This document shows, in pieces, positions 25,467 through 33,149 of a stretch of 64,000 nucleotides of DNA. A model generated the notes under the pieces. It did not search any database, was not told the DNA's origin, and saw only the letters and a program-made list of their open reading frames with translations. The stretch lies in contig NZ_JAHNZT010000008.1 of the NCBI RefSeq assembly GCF_019039035.1, positions 62,001-126,000 on the forward strand. Reading direction: 5' to 3'. Source of the stretch: Citreicoccus inhibens. GTDB taxonomy: Bacteria > Myxococcota > Myxococcia > Myxococcales > Myxococcaceae. How positions within the stretch are numbered: position 1 is the first letter of the stretch; each line of letters starts with the position of its first letter. The translations under genes and the position numbers were made by a program.

Positions 25467-28400
25467 ATGGCCGCCCCCACCCGAGCCGCTGCACGAGCAT
25501 CCGCCCCCGCCCGCTCGGGTGGCGCGTCCGCGCGCGCTGGCGGCGGCGCCACGTCCGCGGACGCTCCGGGCGGAGCCGCGGTGAAGGTCAGCGGTGACGC
25601 GCAGAAGGACCCCAAGTTCCGCAAAGTCATCGAGCAACTGGAGAAGAGCGCCAGGAAGACTCGCAAGCACCCTCCCGCGTCGCAGAAGGCTTCCGAGGCC
25701 CAGAAGGCCGCCGTGTCTCCGCCGAATGAGCGGAGCGCCGGCGCCCAGGCCAACCAAGTCGACGCCATGAAGTCGGCGGAGGCCCCCAAGGCAGAGCCCA
25801 ACGGCTTCCTCGCGCTGCTGCGCGCGGAAATCGAGAAGGTGATGCCCAAGAATCTCGACGACGCCGACAAGTTCATGAAGGGCAACGAGACGGCCCAGGT
25901 GAAGGGCGCCGTCGCCGGAGGCGTCCAGGAGCAGAAGGACACCGCCGCGGGCCCCACCGAGCAGGCCACGGCCGCCCCTCCCGACACCGGGGCGGTCCCC
26001 GCTCGCGCCTCCGAGGCGATGCCTGTCGAGCCCGCCGAGGCCCAACTGCCCGTCGCCGCCGGCGAGGCCATGCCCGCGCCACGCCCCGACGCGCAAGTCC
26101 AGGCCCTCCAGCAGCCCAAGCAGGACGCCACCCAGCAGATGAAGGACGCGGACCTCACGCCTCAGCAACTCTCCAAGGCGAATGACTCGCGCTTCTCCTC
26201 CGTCCTCTCCGCCAAAGCCAACGTCGAGAAGGTCGCTACCGCCGCTCCCTCCAAGTACACCTCCAGCGAGAAGGCCACGTTGGGACAGGCCGTCGCCAAG
26301 GCCTCCTCGGACGGCAAGGCGGGCCTCGGCCAGATGGCCGCCGTCAAGGTGTCTGGCAATTCCAAAGTCAAGACTCGCCAGCTGCTCGCCAAGCAGAAGG
26401 ACGAGGCGCGGCGCAAGGAAGTCACCGACACCATCGAGAAGCTGTACCAGCAGACGAAGCTCAAGGTGGAGACGAAGCTCTCCACCCTCGAATCCGACGT
26501 CATGCGCATGTTCGACGTGGGCGCCGAAGCCGCCCTCTCGGACATGAAGTCCTACGCCAACCGCGAAATCGACAAGTACAAGGATGACCGCTACTCCGGC
26601 ATCCTCGGCAAGGGCCGGTGGATTGCCGACCTCTTCCGCGACGTCCCCGAGGGAATCAAAGTCATCCTCCGCGCCGCGCGCACCCGCTTCGGCTCGAAGA
26701 TGGATGCGCTCGCCGTCCGCATCTCCTCCACCGTCGACTCCCGACTCTCCGACGCCAAGGCCGAGGTCAACAAGGGCCAGGCCGCCATCAAGTCCTACGT
26801 GGACAGCCTCCCCAGGGACTTGCAGTCCGTCGGGCGCCAGGCACAGCAGGAGATGGCCAGCCGCTTCGACGAGCTCCGCAGCGGCATCGACGCCAAGAAG
26901 GACGACCTCGCTCAGAAGCTGGCCCAGAAATACAAGGAAGCCCACGACAAGGCCGACGCCGCACTCAAGAAGCTCGAGGATGAGAACAAGGGCGCCCTCA
27001 AGGGCCTCGTCGACGCCATCGCGGAAGTCATCCGCATCATCGCCGAGTTCAAAGACAAGCTGATGGGTGTGCTCCGCAAGGGCGCCGACGCCATCATGCT
27101 CATCCTCAAGGACCCGATTGGCTTCCTGGGCAACCTGCTCGCCGCCATCAAGCAGGGCTTCCATCAGTTCGTCGCCAACATCTGGACTCACCTCAAGCGC
27201 GGCTTCATGAAGTGGCTGTTCGGCTCTCTCGCGGAGGCCGGCATCCAAGTCCCCAATGACTTGGATGTCTGGTCCGTCCTCAAGCTGGTGCTCGACGTGC
27301 TCGGCCTCACCTACGCCTGGATGCGCGGCGAGGCCGTGAAGCTGGTGGGCGAGCGCAACGTCGCCCTCATCGAGAAGCTCGTCGAGTACATCTCCGTCAC
27401 CTTCAAGGGCGGGCCCCAGGCCCTCTGGGAGAAGCTCAAGGACGACCTCGCCAACCTCAAGGCCATGGTCATTGACGCCATTCAAACCTGGCTCATCGAC
27501 ACCATCGTCAAGCAGGCCGTCGCCAAGGTCGTCTCCCTGTTCAACCCGGCCGGCGCCTTCATCCAGGCCGTCCTCGCCATCTACAACGTCGTCATGTGGG
27601 TCATCGAGAATGCCTCCCGCATCCTCGCCCTCATCGAAGCCATCGTGAACTCCCTGCACGCCATTGCCTCCGGCGCCATCAGCGGCGCCGCGGACTGGAT
27701 TGAGCAGGCGTTGGGCAACCTCATCCCCATTGTCATCGGCTTCCTCGCGCGCCTCATCGGCCTGGGCGGCATCTCCGCCAAGATTCGCGAGTTCATCACC
27801 AAGGTGCAGACCAAGGTCCGCGCCGCCGTCCTCAACTGGCTCAAGAAGGCCTTCGAGTGGGTCAAGAAGCTCTTCGGCGTCAGCGGCAAGAAGGCGCAGG
27901 ACTCGGATTCCCAATCGGCGGAGTTGCCGGCGGCGAGGATCAAGAAGCCCGTCTCGATGGCGGGCGAGGGGCATACCGTCACGGTCAACACCGAGAACGG
28001 GGAACTCGTCATCACGATGGCAAGCTCCCTGGAACGCAGGCTTCGCCCCGCCATCGGCGCGGCCACGACGGAGGTTCAGAAAGACACGAAGCGCTCCAAG
28101 AAACAGAAGAGCGAGATCCTGGCGGTCCTCAGCAAAGCCGCCTCGGATGCGGACGAGAAGACCATCAAGAAGGCCTGGGACGCAGAGGGCACCGGGAAGA
28201 AGCGTGGCGACCTCAAGCTGCGATTCCAGCAGTTCATCGACACGCGCCTGGCGCCCGTGATCGCGGACCTCCTGAAGCTGGGCGGCCTTGGCATCAAAGC
28301 CCTCGATGCGGTCCTCGCGGGACCTCCCGCGGTTCGCAAGCTGCCCGCTGGTTATCCGGTGCGGACGAAGCTCTACGAGCGAGGCAGTGGCTGGAAGTCC

Positions 28401-28859
28401 GCGCGCCAAGACTTCCACGACTCCGCCAAGAAGACGCTCGTCGCGCAGGTCAACACCTACGTCACGACGAAAAAGAAGACCCAGGTTCTGGCGCTCATCG
28501 CGGCGGACCTGCTGCCCGCGGCGGCGGAGAAGCGCTACGACAAGGGCACGCTGGACGATAAGTACGTCCGCAAAGTCGACCATCAGGTCGATCACATTCG
28601 TCCGCTCGCGCAGCATTGGAAGAACGGTGGGTACAAGAGCGGCGACGATGCACGTTGGCGCGCCACGATCGACCCCACCAACTTCCAACTGCTCACGGCA
28701 TCGGCGAATGCGAGCAAGGGAGGCCTCGGCCATCACTTCGGGGACAGGCCCGAGCTGGCATCGACCTTCACGAGTGTCTATGCCGAAGGTGGGATCCCCA
28801 ACGCGCTCCGCATCGACGGGAAGCCGCTCTTGGATGACAAAGACCAACCGCTGGATTGA
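25467..28859 (+). CDS. Probable eCIS payload: large modular toxin with C-terminal HNH-type nuclease motif
   Basis: A 1130-residue protein with the modular form of a loaded eCIS effector. Residues 1-230 are Ala/Pro/Lys-rich and probably disordered. About 230-560 is helical and highly charged. About 570-830 is helical with long hydrophobic stretches (AGAFIQAVLAIYNVVMWVI; NLIPIVIGFLARLIGLGG). The region after about 840 is a distinct polar C-terminal domain. At 1038-1051 it reads DHQVDHIRPLAQHW and at 1069-1083 DPTNFQLLTASANASK, the spacing and residues of an HNH endonuclease (His1043, His1050 and Asn1072/1080 are candidates). No signal peptide is present. A GAGGA site precedes the ATG by about nine bases. 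It directly follows the ATPase, and a WD40-like gene starts eight bases downstream. Nuclease activity is inferred from the motif. Confidence 0.72.
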   Translation: MAAPTRAAARASAPARSGGASARAGGGATSADAPGGAAVKVSGDAQKDPKFRKVIEQLEKSARKTRKHPPASQKASEAQKAAVSPPNERSAGAQANQVDAMKSAEAPKAEPNGFLALLRAEIEKVMPKNLDDADKFMKGNETAQVKGAVAGGVQEQKDTAAGPTEQATAAPPDTGAVPARASEAMPVEPAEAQLPVAAGEAMPAPRPDAQVQALQQPKQDATQQMKDADLTPQQLSKANDSRFSSVLSAKANVEKVATAAPSKYTSSEKATLGQAVAKASSDGKAGLGQMAAVKVSGNSKVKTRQLLAKQKDEARRKEVTDTIEKLYQQTKLKVETKLSTLESDVMRMFDVGAEAALSDMKSYANREIDKYKDDRYSGILGKGRWIADLFRDVPEGIKVILRAARTRFGSKMDALAVRISSTVDSRLSDAKAEVNKGQAAIKSYVDSLPRDLQSVGRQAQQEMASRFDELRSGIDAKKDDLAQKLAQKYKEAHDKADAALKKLEDENKGALKGLVDAIAEVIRIIAEFKDKLMGVLRKGADAIMLILKDPIGFLGNLLAAIKQGFHQFVANIWTHLKRGFMKWLFGSLAEAGIQVPNDLDVWSVLKLVLDVLGLTYAWMRGEAVKLVGERNVALIEKLVEYISVTFKGGPQALWEKLKDDLANLKAMVIDAIQTWLIDTIVKQAVAKVVSLFNPAGAFIQAVLAIYNVVMWVIENASRILALIEAIVNSLHAIASGAISGAADWIEQALGNLIPIVIGFLARLIGLGGISAKIREFITKVQTKVRAAVLNWLKKAFEWVKKLFGVSGKKAQDSDSQSAELPAARIKKPVSMAGEGHTVTVNTENGELVITMASSLERRLRPAIGAATTEVQKDTKRSKKQKSEILAVLSKAASDADEKTIKKAWDAEGTGKKRGDLKLRFQQFIDTRLAPVIADLLKLGGLGIKALDAVLAGPPAVRKLPAGYPVRTKLYERGSGWKSARQDFHDSAKKTLVAQVNTYVTTKKKTQVLALIAADLLPAAAEKRYDKGTLDDKYVRKVDHQVDHIRPLAQHWKNGGYKSGDDARWRATIDPTNFQLLTASANASKGGLGHHFGDRPELASTFTSVYAEGGIPNALRIDGKPLLDDKDQPLD

Positions 28860-28867
28860 GGCCGCAC

Positions 28868-29764
28868 ATGCCGACCCGCTCTCGGACAGTTCGCCTGCCC
28901 AACAAGAAAGTCATTCAGAGCATCGATGTTGACTCGCGAGGTGAGCAACTGGCCATCGGACAGGAGCGCCTCACCCTCATGAGTCTCGTCACCCAGAACG
29001 TCACCCACACTCTCGACGTGGGGACAGGCGAGAATGTCCTCTGGGCGCGCTGGTCTCCGGATGGCTCGAAGGTCGCGTTCACGGATACGCGTCAGCGGGC
29101 CAGCGTCTATCACCTGGCCACGAAGAGCACGCGGGACATCCCGCTCGAGGATCCCGACATCCAGTGGCTGGACTACGCACGAGCGAGTGACCGCGTCCTC
29201 ATTGGAGGCCAGCGGCTCCATGTCTGGGATGACGCCAAACAACGACTCATCTGGGAGTTGGAGCCTGCCCAAGAACTGCTCGAGGTGCCCCTCGTCGGCT
29301 GCCTCAGCCCGGATGGCGAAACCGTCGCGGTCGTGGGCTCGGAGCGTGGTGTCGTCCTGCTCTACAAGGTCGGCGGCAAACGCCCCACCCACCGGCTAGA
29401 GACCGCGCCTGATTCCGGGCGGTGGTTGGGATTCGATCCCACCATGCGTTACGTGGCGTGTCTGGAGTCGCATGCTCACGGACTGTTCGTCTGGGATCTC
29501 AAGACCCGCAAGCGGCATCTGCCCGACACCTTCAATGACGAACTGACCGTCTTCTGGAGCGTTCGATTTGCCCCCTCGGGAAAGCAGATCGCCATGGGGA
29601 CCTTGGGGGGCGCGGTCTGGGTCCAATCCCTCAAGGACGGAGCCCTTCTCTACAACGAGAAGGAGCACAAGCGCCGCGTCTGGGACATTGCCTTCACACC
29701 TGACGGAAGCGAGCTGTTCTCGGGCGGGGATGACCACACCCTGCGCTATCGCTCCTGGTCGTGA
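28868..29764 (+). CDS. WD40-like beta-propeller protein, candidate immunity partner of the HNH payload
   Basis: A 298-residue cytoplasmic protein made of WD40-like repeats. The recurring pattern is (x)W(S/T)PDGSKVAFTD, LSPDGETVAVVGSERGVVLL, FAPSGKQIAMGTLGGAVWV and FTPDGSELFSGGDDHTLRYR, spaced by about 40 residues. I chose the ATG at 28868; a TTG four codons earlier (28856) overlaps the toxin stop. The eight-base gap to the toxin gene suggests co-translation. Two 60-base lines I counted (28861-28920 and 29221-29280) are 60% and 55% GC, against about 70% in the payload core, as often seen for exchangeable toxin-immunity modules. Immunity is an inference; it could instead be a chaperone or an unrelated regulator. 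Confidence 0.65.
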   Translation: MPTRSRTVRLPNKKVIQSIDVDSRGEQLAIGQERLTLMSLVTQNVTHTLDVGTGENVLWARWSPDGSKVAFTDTRQRASVYHLATKSTRDIPLEDPDIQWLDYARASDRVLIGGQRLHVWDDAKQRLIWELEPAQELLEVPLVGCLSPDGETVAVVGSERGVVLLYKVGGKRPTHRLETAPDSGRWLGFDPTMRYVACLESHAHGLFVWDLKTRKRHLPDTFNDELTVFWSVRFAPSGKQIAMGTLGGAVWVQSLKDGALLYNEKEHKRRVWDIAFTPDGSELFSGGDDHTLRYRSWS

Positions 29765-29818
29765 CACGAAGAGGACCTCTGCCATGCGAAGCACTTTCAC
29801 CGGTTTCGTCGGCTCGCC

Positions 29819-29974
29819 ATGGGCGAGGACTTTCCGCCGGGGACGTTGAAAGCCTTGGTGGACGACCACACGAGCAGGCTCGCACCCGATGACGCCCATG
29901 CGCGCGCGACGCTGCACGTCATCTTCACGATGAGTTCCCTGCACGGCGCGGTGGACCACGACGAGTTGGACTGA
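29819..29974 (+). CDS. Short ORF of doubtful status after the WD40-like gene
   Basis: A 51-residue open frame starting MGEDFPPGTLKALVDDH and ending GAVDHDELD, acidic in net charge. It fills most of the 235-base gap between the WD40-like gene and the glycosyltransferase fusion. The frame stays open upstream to the WD40 stop codon, so it could be the tail of a decayed gene. There is no convincing ribosome site (TTCGTCGGCTCGCC precedes the ATG). It may be a small genuine gene, a remnant of an immunity gene, or noise. I see no other gene in this gap. Confidence 0.3.
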   Translation: MGEDFPPGTLKALVDDHTSRLAPDDAHARATLHVIFTMSSLHGAVDHDELD

Positions 29975-29999
29975 AGCCGGCCCCCACGCGAGGACGCCC

Positions 30000-32243
30000 A
30001 TGCTGCGCAATACCTTCGCCTGTCTCGTGCACGAACAACGCGAGTGCGTCATCGACCTGGTGAGCAACCTGCACCACCTGGATCCAGGCTCGCGCATCCT
30101 GCTCTACAACGGCGGTCAGGACGCGGCGCTCCTGCAAGACTTTCCGTGGGAGCAATACAACGCCGTCGTCCATCCCACCCCACGTCCCATGAAGTGGGGC
30201 TGGCTCCACGACTTCGCGCTCGACTGCTTCCGCTTCGGACTCCAGCACGAGCCCTTCGACACGATGACCATCGTGGACTCGGATCAACTGGGGCTGCGCC
30301 CGAGCTACTCGGAGTTCCTGGCGCGCTTCCTCGCGGAGCATCCGGGCGCGGGGCTGCTGGGCAATATCCAGACACCCCAGGGCCCAGGCGCCAACGCCGC
30401 GCCCGCCGTGAATGCGCGCCGCGAGCTGGACCTGTGGCGCCCCTTCCTGCGCAAGTTCCCCGACGGCGAGTCGAAGTTCGTCCACTGGACCTTCTGGCCC
30501 GCGACGGTCTTCACCGCCGCGGCGGCCAAGGACCTGGTCGCGCTGTGGGACTCGGACACGCAGTTGCAAGAGGCGCTGCGCCGCTCGCGCATCTGGGCCA
30601 CGGAGGAGGTGCTCTTCCCCACCCTCGTCGCGCTCCTCGGGTATCCGGTCCTCCAGAACCCGTGCCGGTATGACGTGGTGAAGTACCGCGTGCGCTACTC
30701 GCGTGCGCAGCTCGATGCGGCCCTGGCGGACCCGACCGTCTTCTGGGCACACCCCATTCCTCGCAAGCACGATGACCCGCTGCGGGCCCAGGTCCGGGAC
30801 CACTTCGGCGGATACCCGCTCGCGACCGCCACCGCGCCGTCCACGCCCGCCGAGCCCGCGCCGCGCCTGCTGCTCACCTGGCCCATCCTCGCGGAGATGC
30901 GGCGCCTGGAGGGCTGGCTCTCCGACGTGGAGGCGGACCTGCTCATCGCCGCCGCCGCGCGCGCCATCCAGGCGCTGCCCGGCGCGCCCGCGCTCGTGGA
31001 GGTGGGCAGCTACTGCGGCAAGGCGACGGTGGTGCTGGGCCGGGTCGCCGAGGCGCTCGGGACGTCCGCGCCGGTGCATGCCATTGATCCGGGCGACGGC
31101 GTGGTGGGCGACCGCCAGCGCGGCCTCCAGAACCTGGCGCCCACGCGAGACACCCTGGCGCGCAACCTGCGGATGGCCGGACTGGACTCACGCGTGCGGG
31201 TCCACGTGGCCCCCGCGCCTTGCGTGCCGTGGAGCGAACCCATCGGGCTCTTGTTGGTGGATGGGCTTCATGACCACGCCAGCGCCTCGGCGGACTTCCA
31301 TCACCTGGAGCCCTGGCTCGTGGAGGGCGGGCTCGTCGCCTTCCACGACTGCGCGGACTACTTCCCGGGCGTGCAGCGGCTCGTGCGCGAGGTGCTGCGC
31401 GAAGGGCGCTTCATCCGCGTGCATCAAGCGGAGACCCTCGTCGTGCTCCAGAAGCGGGTCGCGCGCCCCGCGGCTCCACCTCGGCCCGAGCCGCGCACCG
31501 AGGCGGCCCCTCCGCGGGTGACGTCCGAGGGCCCGCTCGTCTCCTGCATCCTCCCCACGCATGAGCGGCGTGCGTTCGTGCCGCTGGCCCTCCGCACGTT
31601 CCTCGCGCAGGACTGGCCTCGACGGGAGCTGCTCATCCTCGACGATGGACAGGACGCCATCGCGGACCTCGTGCCCAAAGACTCACGCGTGCGGTACATC
31701 CGCCTGGACCGGCGGCAGACCATCGGGGCGAAGCGCAACCTCGCGTGCCAGGCCGCCGCGGGCGACGTGGTGGTGCACTGGGATGACGATGACTGGTCCT
31801 CGCCGCAACGGCTCTCTCGGCAGGTCGAGTGCTTGAAGAAGAGCGGCGCGGAGGTCTGCGGCCTCACCCGCGTCTACTATCATCAGCCCCTGGCGGATCG
31901 CTCTTGGCAGTATGTGTATCCCGAAGGGCGCCGTCCCTGGGTGGCGGGCAACTCGCTCTGCTACGAGAAGTCTTTCTGGCGCCGCAATCCCTTCCCAGAC
32001 ATCAACGTCGGAGAGGACGCGCGCTTCTTGTGGAGCGACCCGCGTCGGCGGCTGTGCGTGGTGGAGGACGCCTCCATCCTGGTGGCCTTCATCCACGGGG
32101 CCAACGCGGATCCCAAGCGCATCCACCATCGCTTCTGGCACCCGCACTCCTCCGAGGCGCTGCGCTCCCTCATGGGGAGTGAGTGGGAAGACTATCGACG
32201 GGCGGCGCTGGGTGCCTCCGCCTCGCAGGGTGCCGCGCCATGA
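30000..32243 (+). CDS. Trimodular glycosyltransferase-methyltransferase-glycosyltransferase
   Basis: A 747-residue cytoplasmic fusion. Residues about 1-265 look like a GT-A glycosyltransferase of a core-2/putative type, with ILLYNGG and a TMTIVDSDQLGL DxD-like motif. Residues about 300-485 form a class I SAM methyltransferase: motif I VEVGSYCGKATVVLG, an acidic residue in HAIDPGDG, and LLLVDGLHDHASA followed by VAFHDCADYFPG, the Methyltransf_24 pattern. Residues about 510-730 are a GT2-type enzyme: VSCILPTHERRAFVPLAL, LLILDDGQD, and VVVHWDDDDWSS with the metal-binding Asp cluster. Such fusions act on cell-surface glycans or glycoproteins. Its stop overlaps the next glycosyltransferase start (ATGA). 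Substrates cannot be read from the sequence. Confidence 0.78.
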   Translation: MLRNTFACLVHEQRECVIDLVSNLHHLDPGSRILLYNGGQDAALLQDFPWEQYNAVVHPTPRPMKWGWLHDFALDCFRFGLQHEPFDTMTIVDSDQLGLRPSYSEFLARFLAEHPGAGLLGNIQTPQGPGANAAPAVNARRELDLWRPFLRKFPDGESKFVHWTFWPATVFTAAAAKDLVALWDSDTQLQEALRRSRIWATEEVLFPTLVALLGYPVLQNPCRYDVVKYRVRYSRAQLDAALADPTVFWAHPIPRKHDDPLRAQVRDHFGGYPLATATAPSTPAEPAPRLLLTWPILAEMRRLEGWLSDVEADLLIAAAARAIQALPGAPALVEVGSYCGKATVVLGRVAEALGTSAPVHAIDPGDGVVGDRQRGLQNLAPTRDTLARNLRMAGLDSRVRVHVAPAPCVPWSEPIGLLLVDGLHDHASASADFHHLEPWLVEGGLVAFHDCADYFPGVQRLVREVLREGRFIRVHQAETLVVLQKRVARPAAPPRPEPRTEAAPPRVTSEGPLVSCILPTHERRAFVPLALRTFLAQDWPRRELLILDDGQDAIADLVPKDSRVRYIRLDRRQTIGAKRNLACQAAAGDVVVHWDDDDWSSPQRLSRQVECLKKSGAEVCGLTRVYYHQPLADRSWQYVYPEGRRPWVAGNSLCYEKSFWRRNPFPDINVGEDARFLWSDPRRRLCVVEDASILVAFIHGANADPKRIHHRFWHPHSSEALRSLMGSEWEDYRRAALGASASQGAAP

Positions 32244-32992
32244 CTCCCTCCCTCTTGTTCTGCTTCCACGGAGGCCCGCTGCGGCCCACGGCCATCGCCG
32301 CCGTCCGCTCGGCCATCGCCCACAACCCGCAGGCGACCGTGCGCGCGTGGTGCGACGCCTCGGCCCTCGCCCTGTATCAACCCCTGCTGCCCTCGGTGCG
32401 CTTCGAGGATCTGGCCCTGCACTTCGAGGCGCTGGGCACGACGCGGGTGGACATCGCCGCGCGCCGCATGCGGGCGCTCGCGCTGTTCCGCCATGGCGGG
32501 TGGTACCTGGACGCGTTCGACACCCTCACCCTGCGCCCCCTCCCCGCCGTGGAGCGCTTCACCGTGGGCGAAGAGTGCTGGGACCCTCGGCGTCGCTGCG
32601 CGGGCGTGTGCGCCAGTCCGCCCGGGGACGCGTTCGCCGCCGCGTGGCTGGAGGCCATGAAGGCCGTGCCCGAGCTGGTGTGGGATCACTGGACGGATCA
32701 GACGGTCTGCAACCGCCTCATCGACTCGCGCCGCTTCGCGGTGGAGGCGCTGCCCACGGGGCGGCTCAACTGGCCCTCGGAGAGCGGCTTCACGGGGGAA
32801 CTGCGCCTGTCCGAGGACCAGATTGCCTGGCTCCTGGAGAACGCCTGGGTGCTCCACTACTTCGGCCGGGGCGCGCGGGGCGTGCCGTACAAGGAGATGA
32901 ACGCGACCACCTTGCGGCGCTGTCGCACCCTCAATGGGTGGCTGCCGAGGCTCATCCTCCACCACGCCCGGGCGCTCCCCCGCACCGCGTGA
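32240..32992 (+). CDS. DXD-type sugar-binding glycosyltransferase (GT32-like)
   Basis: A 250-residue glycosyltransferase. The start MTPSLLFCFHGGPLRPTAI is followed by a Rossmann-like fold, then RRMRALALFRHGGWYLDAFD (about 75-94). This matches the Gly_transf_sug/GT32 pattern in which R..L...GG.Y.D.D binds the nucleotide sugar; the usual DLD is DAFD here. A WDHWTDQTVCNRLI segment follows, and HYFGRG near the C-terminus replaces the usual H.W motif. It is co-translated with the trimodular enzyme. No signal peptide or membrane segment is present. The two probably act together on one glycan; a link to decorating the injection system or outer surface is only suggested by proximity. Confidence 0.72.
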   Translation: MTPSLLFCFHGGPLRPTAIAAVRSAIAHNPQATVRAWCDASALALYQPLLPSVRFEDLALHFEALGTTRVDIAARRMRALALFRHGGWYLDAFDTLTLRPLPAVERFTVGEECWDPRRRCAGVCASPPGDAFAAAWLEAMKAVPELVWDHWTDQTVCNRLIDSRRFAVEALPTGRLNWPSESGFTGELRLSEDQIAWLLENAWVLHYFGRGARGVPYKEMNATTLRRCRTLNGWLPRLILHHARALPRTA

Positions 32993-33023
32993 CGCGGCCG
33001 GGCACCGGGTTCGTTTGCGTCAC
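32989..33023. other. Inverted repeat GTGACGC-N21-GCGTCAC
   Basis: A perfect 7-base dyad separated by 21 bases, overlapping the stop codon of the glycosyltransferase gene and lying 126 bases before the next start. The spacer contains two CCGGG-type copies that could fold into an inner stem. It may be a transcript 3' end structure or an operator for the following gene. No U-tract follows. Confidence 0.3.
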
Positions 33024-33149
33024 TTCCTCAGGAGATGAGACACTGCGCGGGCCGGGGGCGCTCCCCACCCCGGTCCTCGAGGAGCAGTCCGTGCGCGACG
33101 TCTTCGATCTCCCCCTCCGTTCCGCCCCCCTCTCGTTCTGGGTGTCCCC

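Noticed and set aside
25062-28847. A 1261-residue open frame on the minus strand, opposite the payload gene
   Set aside because: It is antisense to a gene with clear domains and a good ribosome site; its Leu/Gly/Val-rich repeats are what GC-rich third positions give on the opposite strand.
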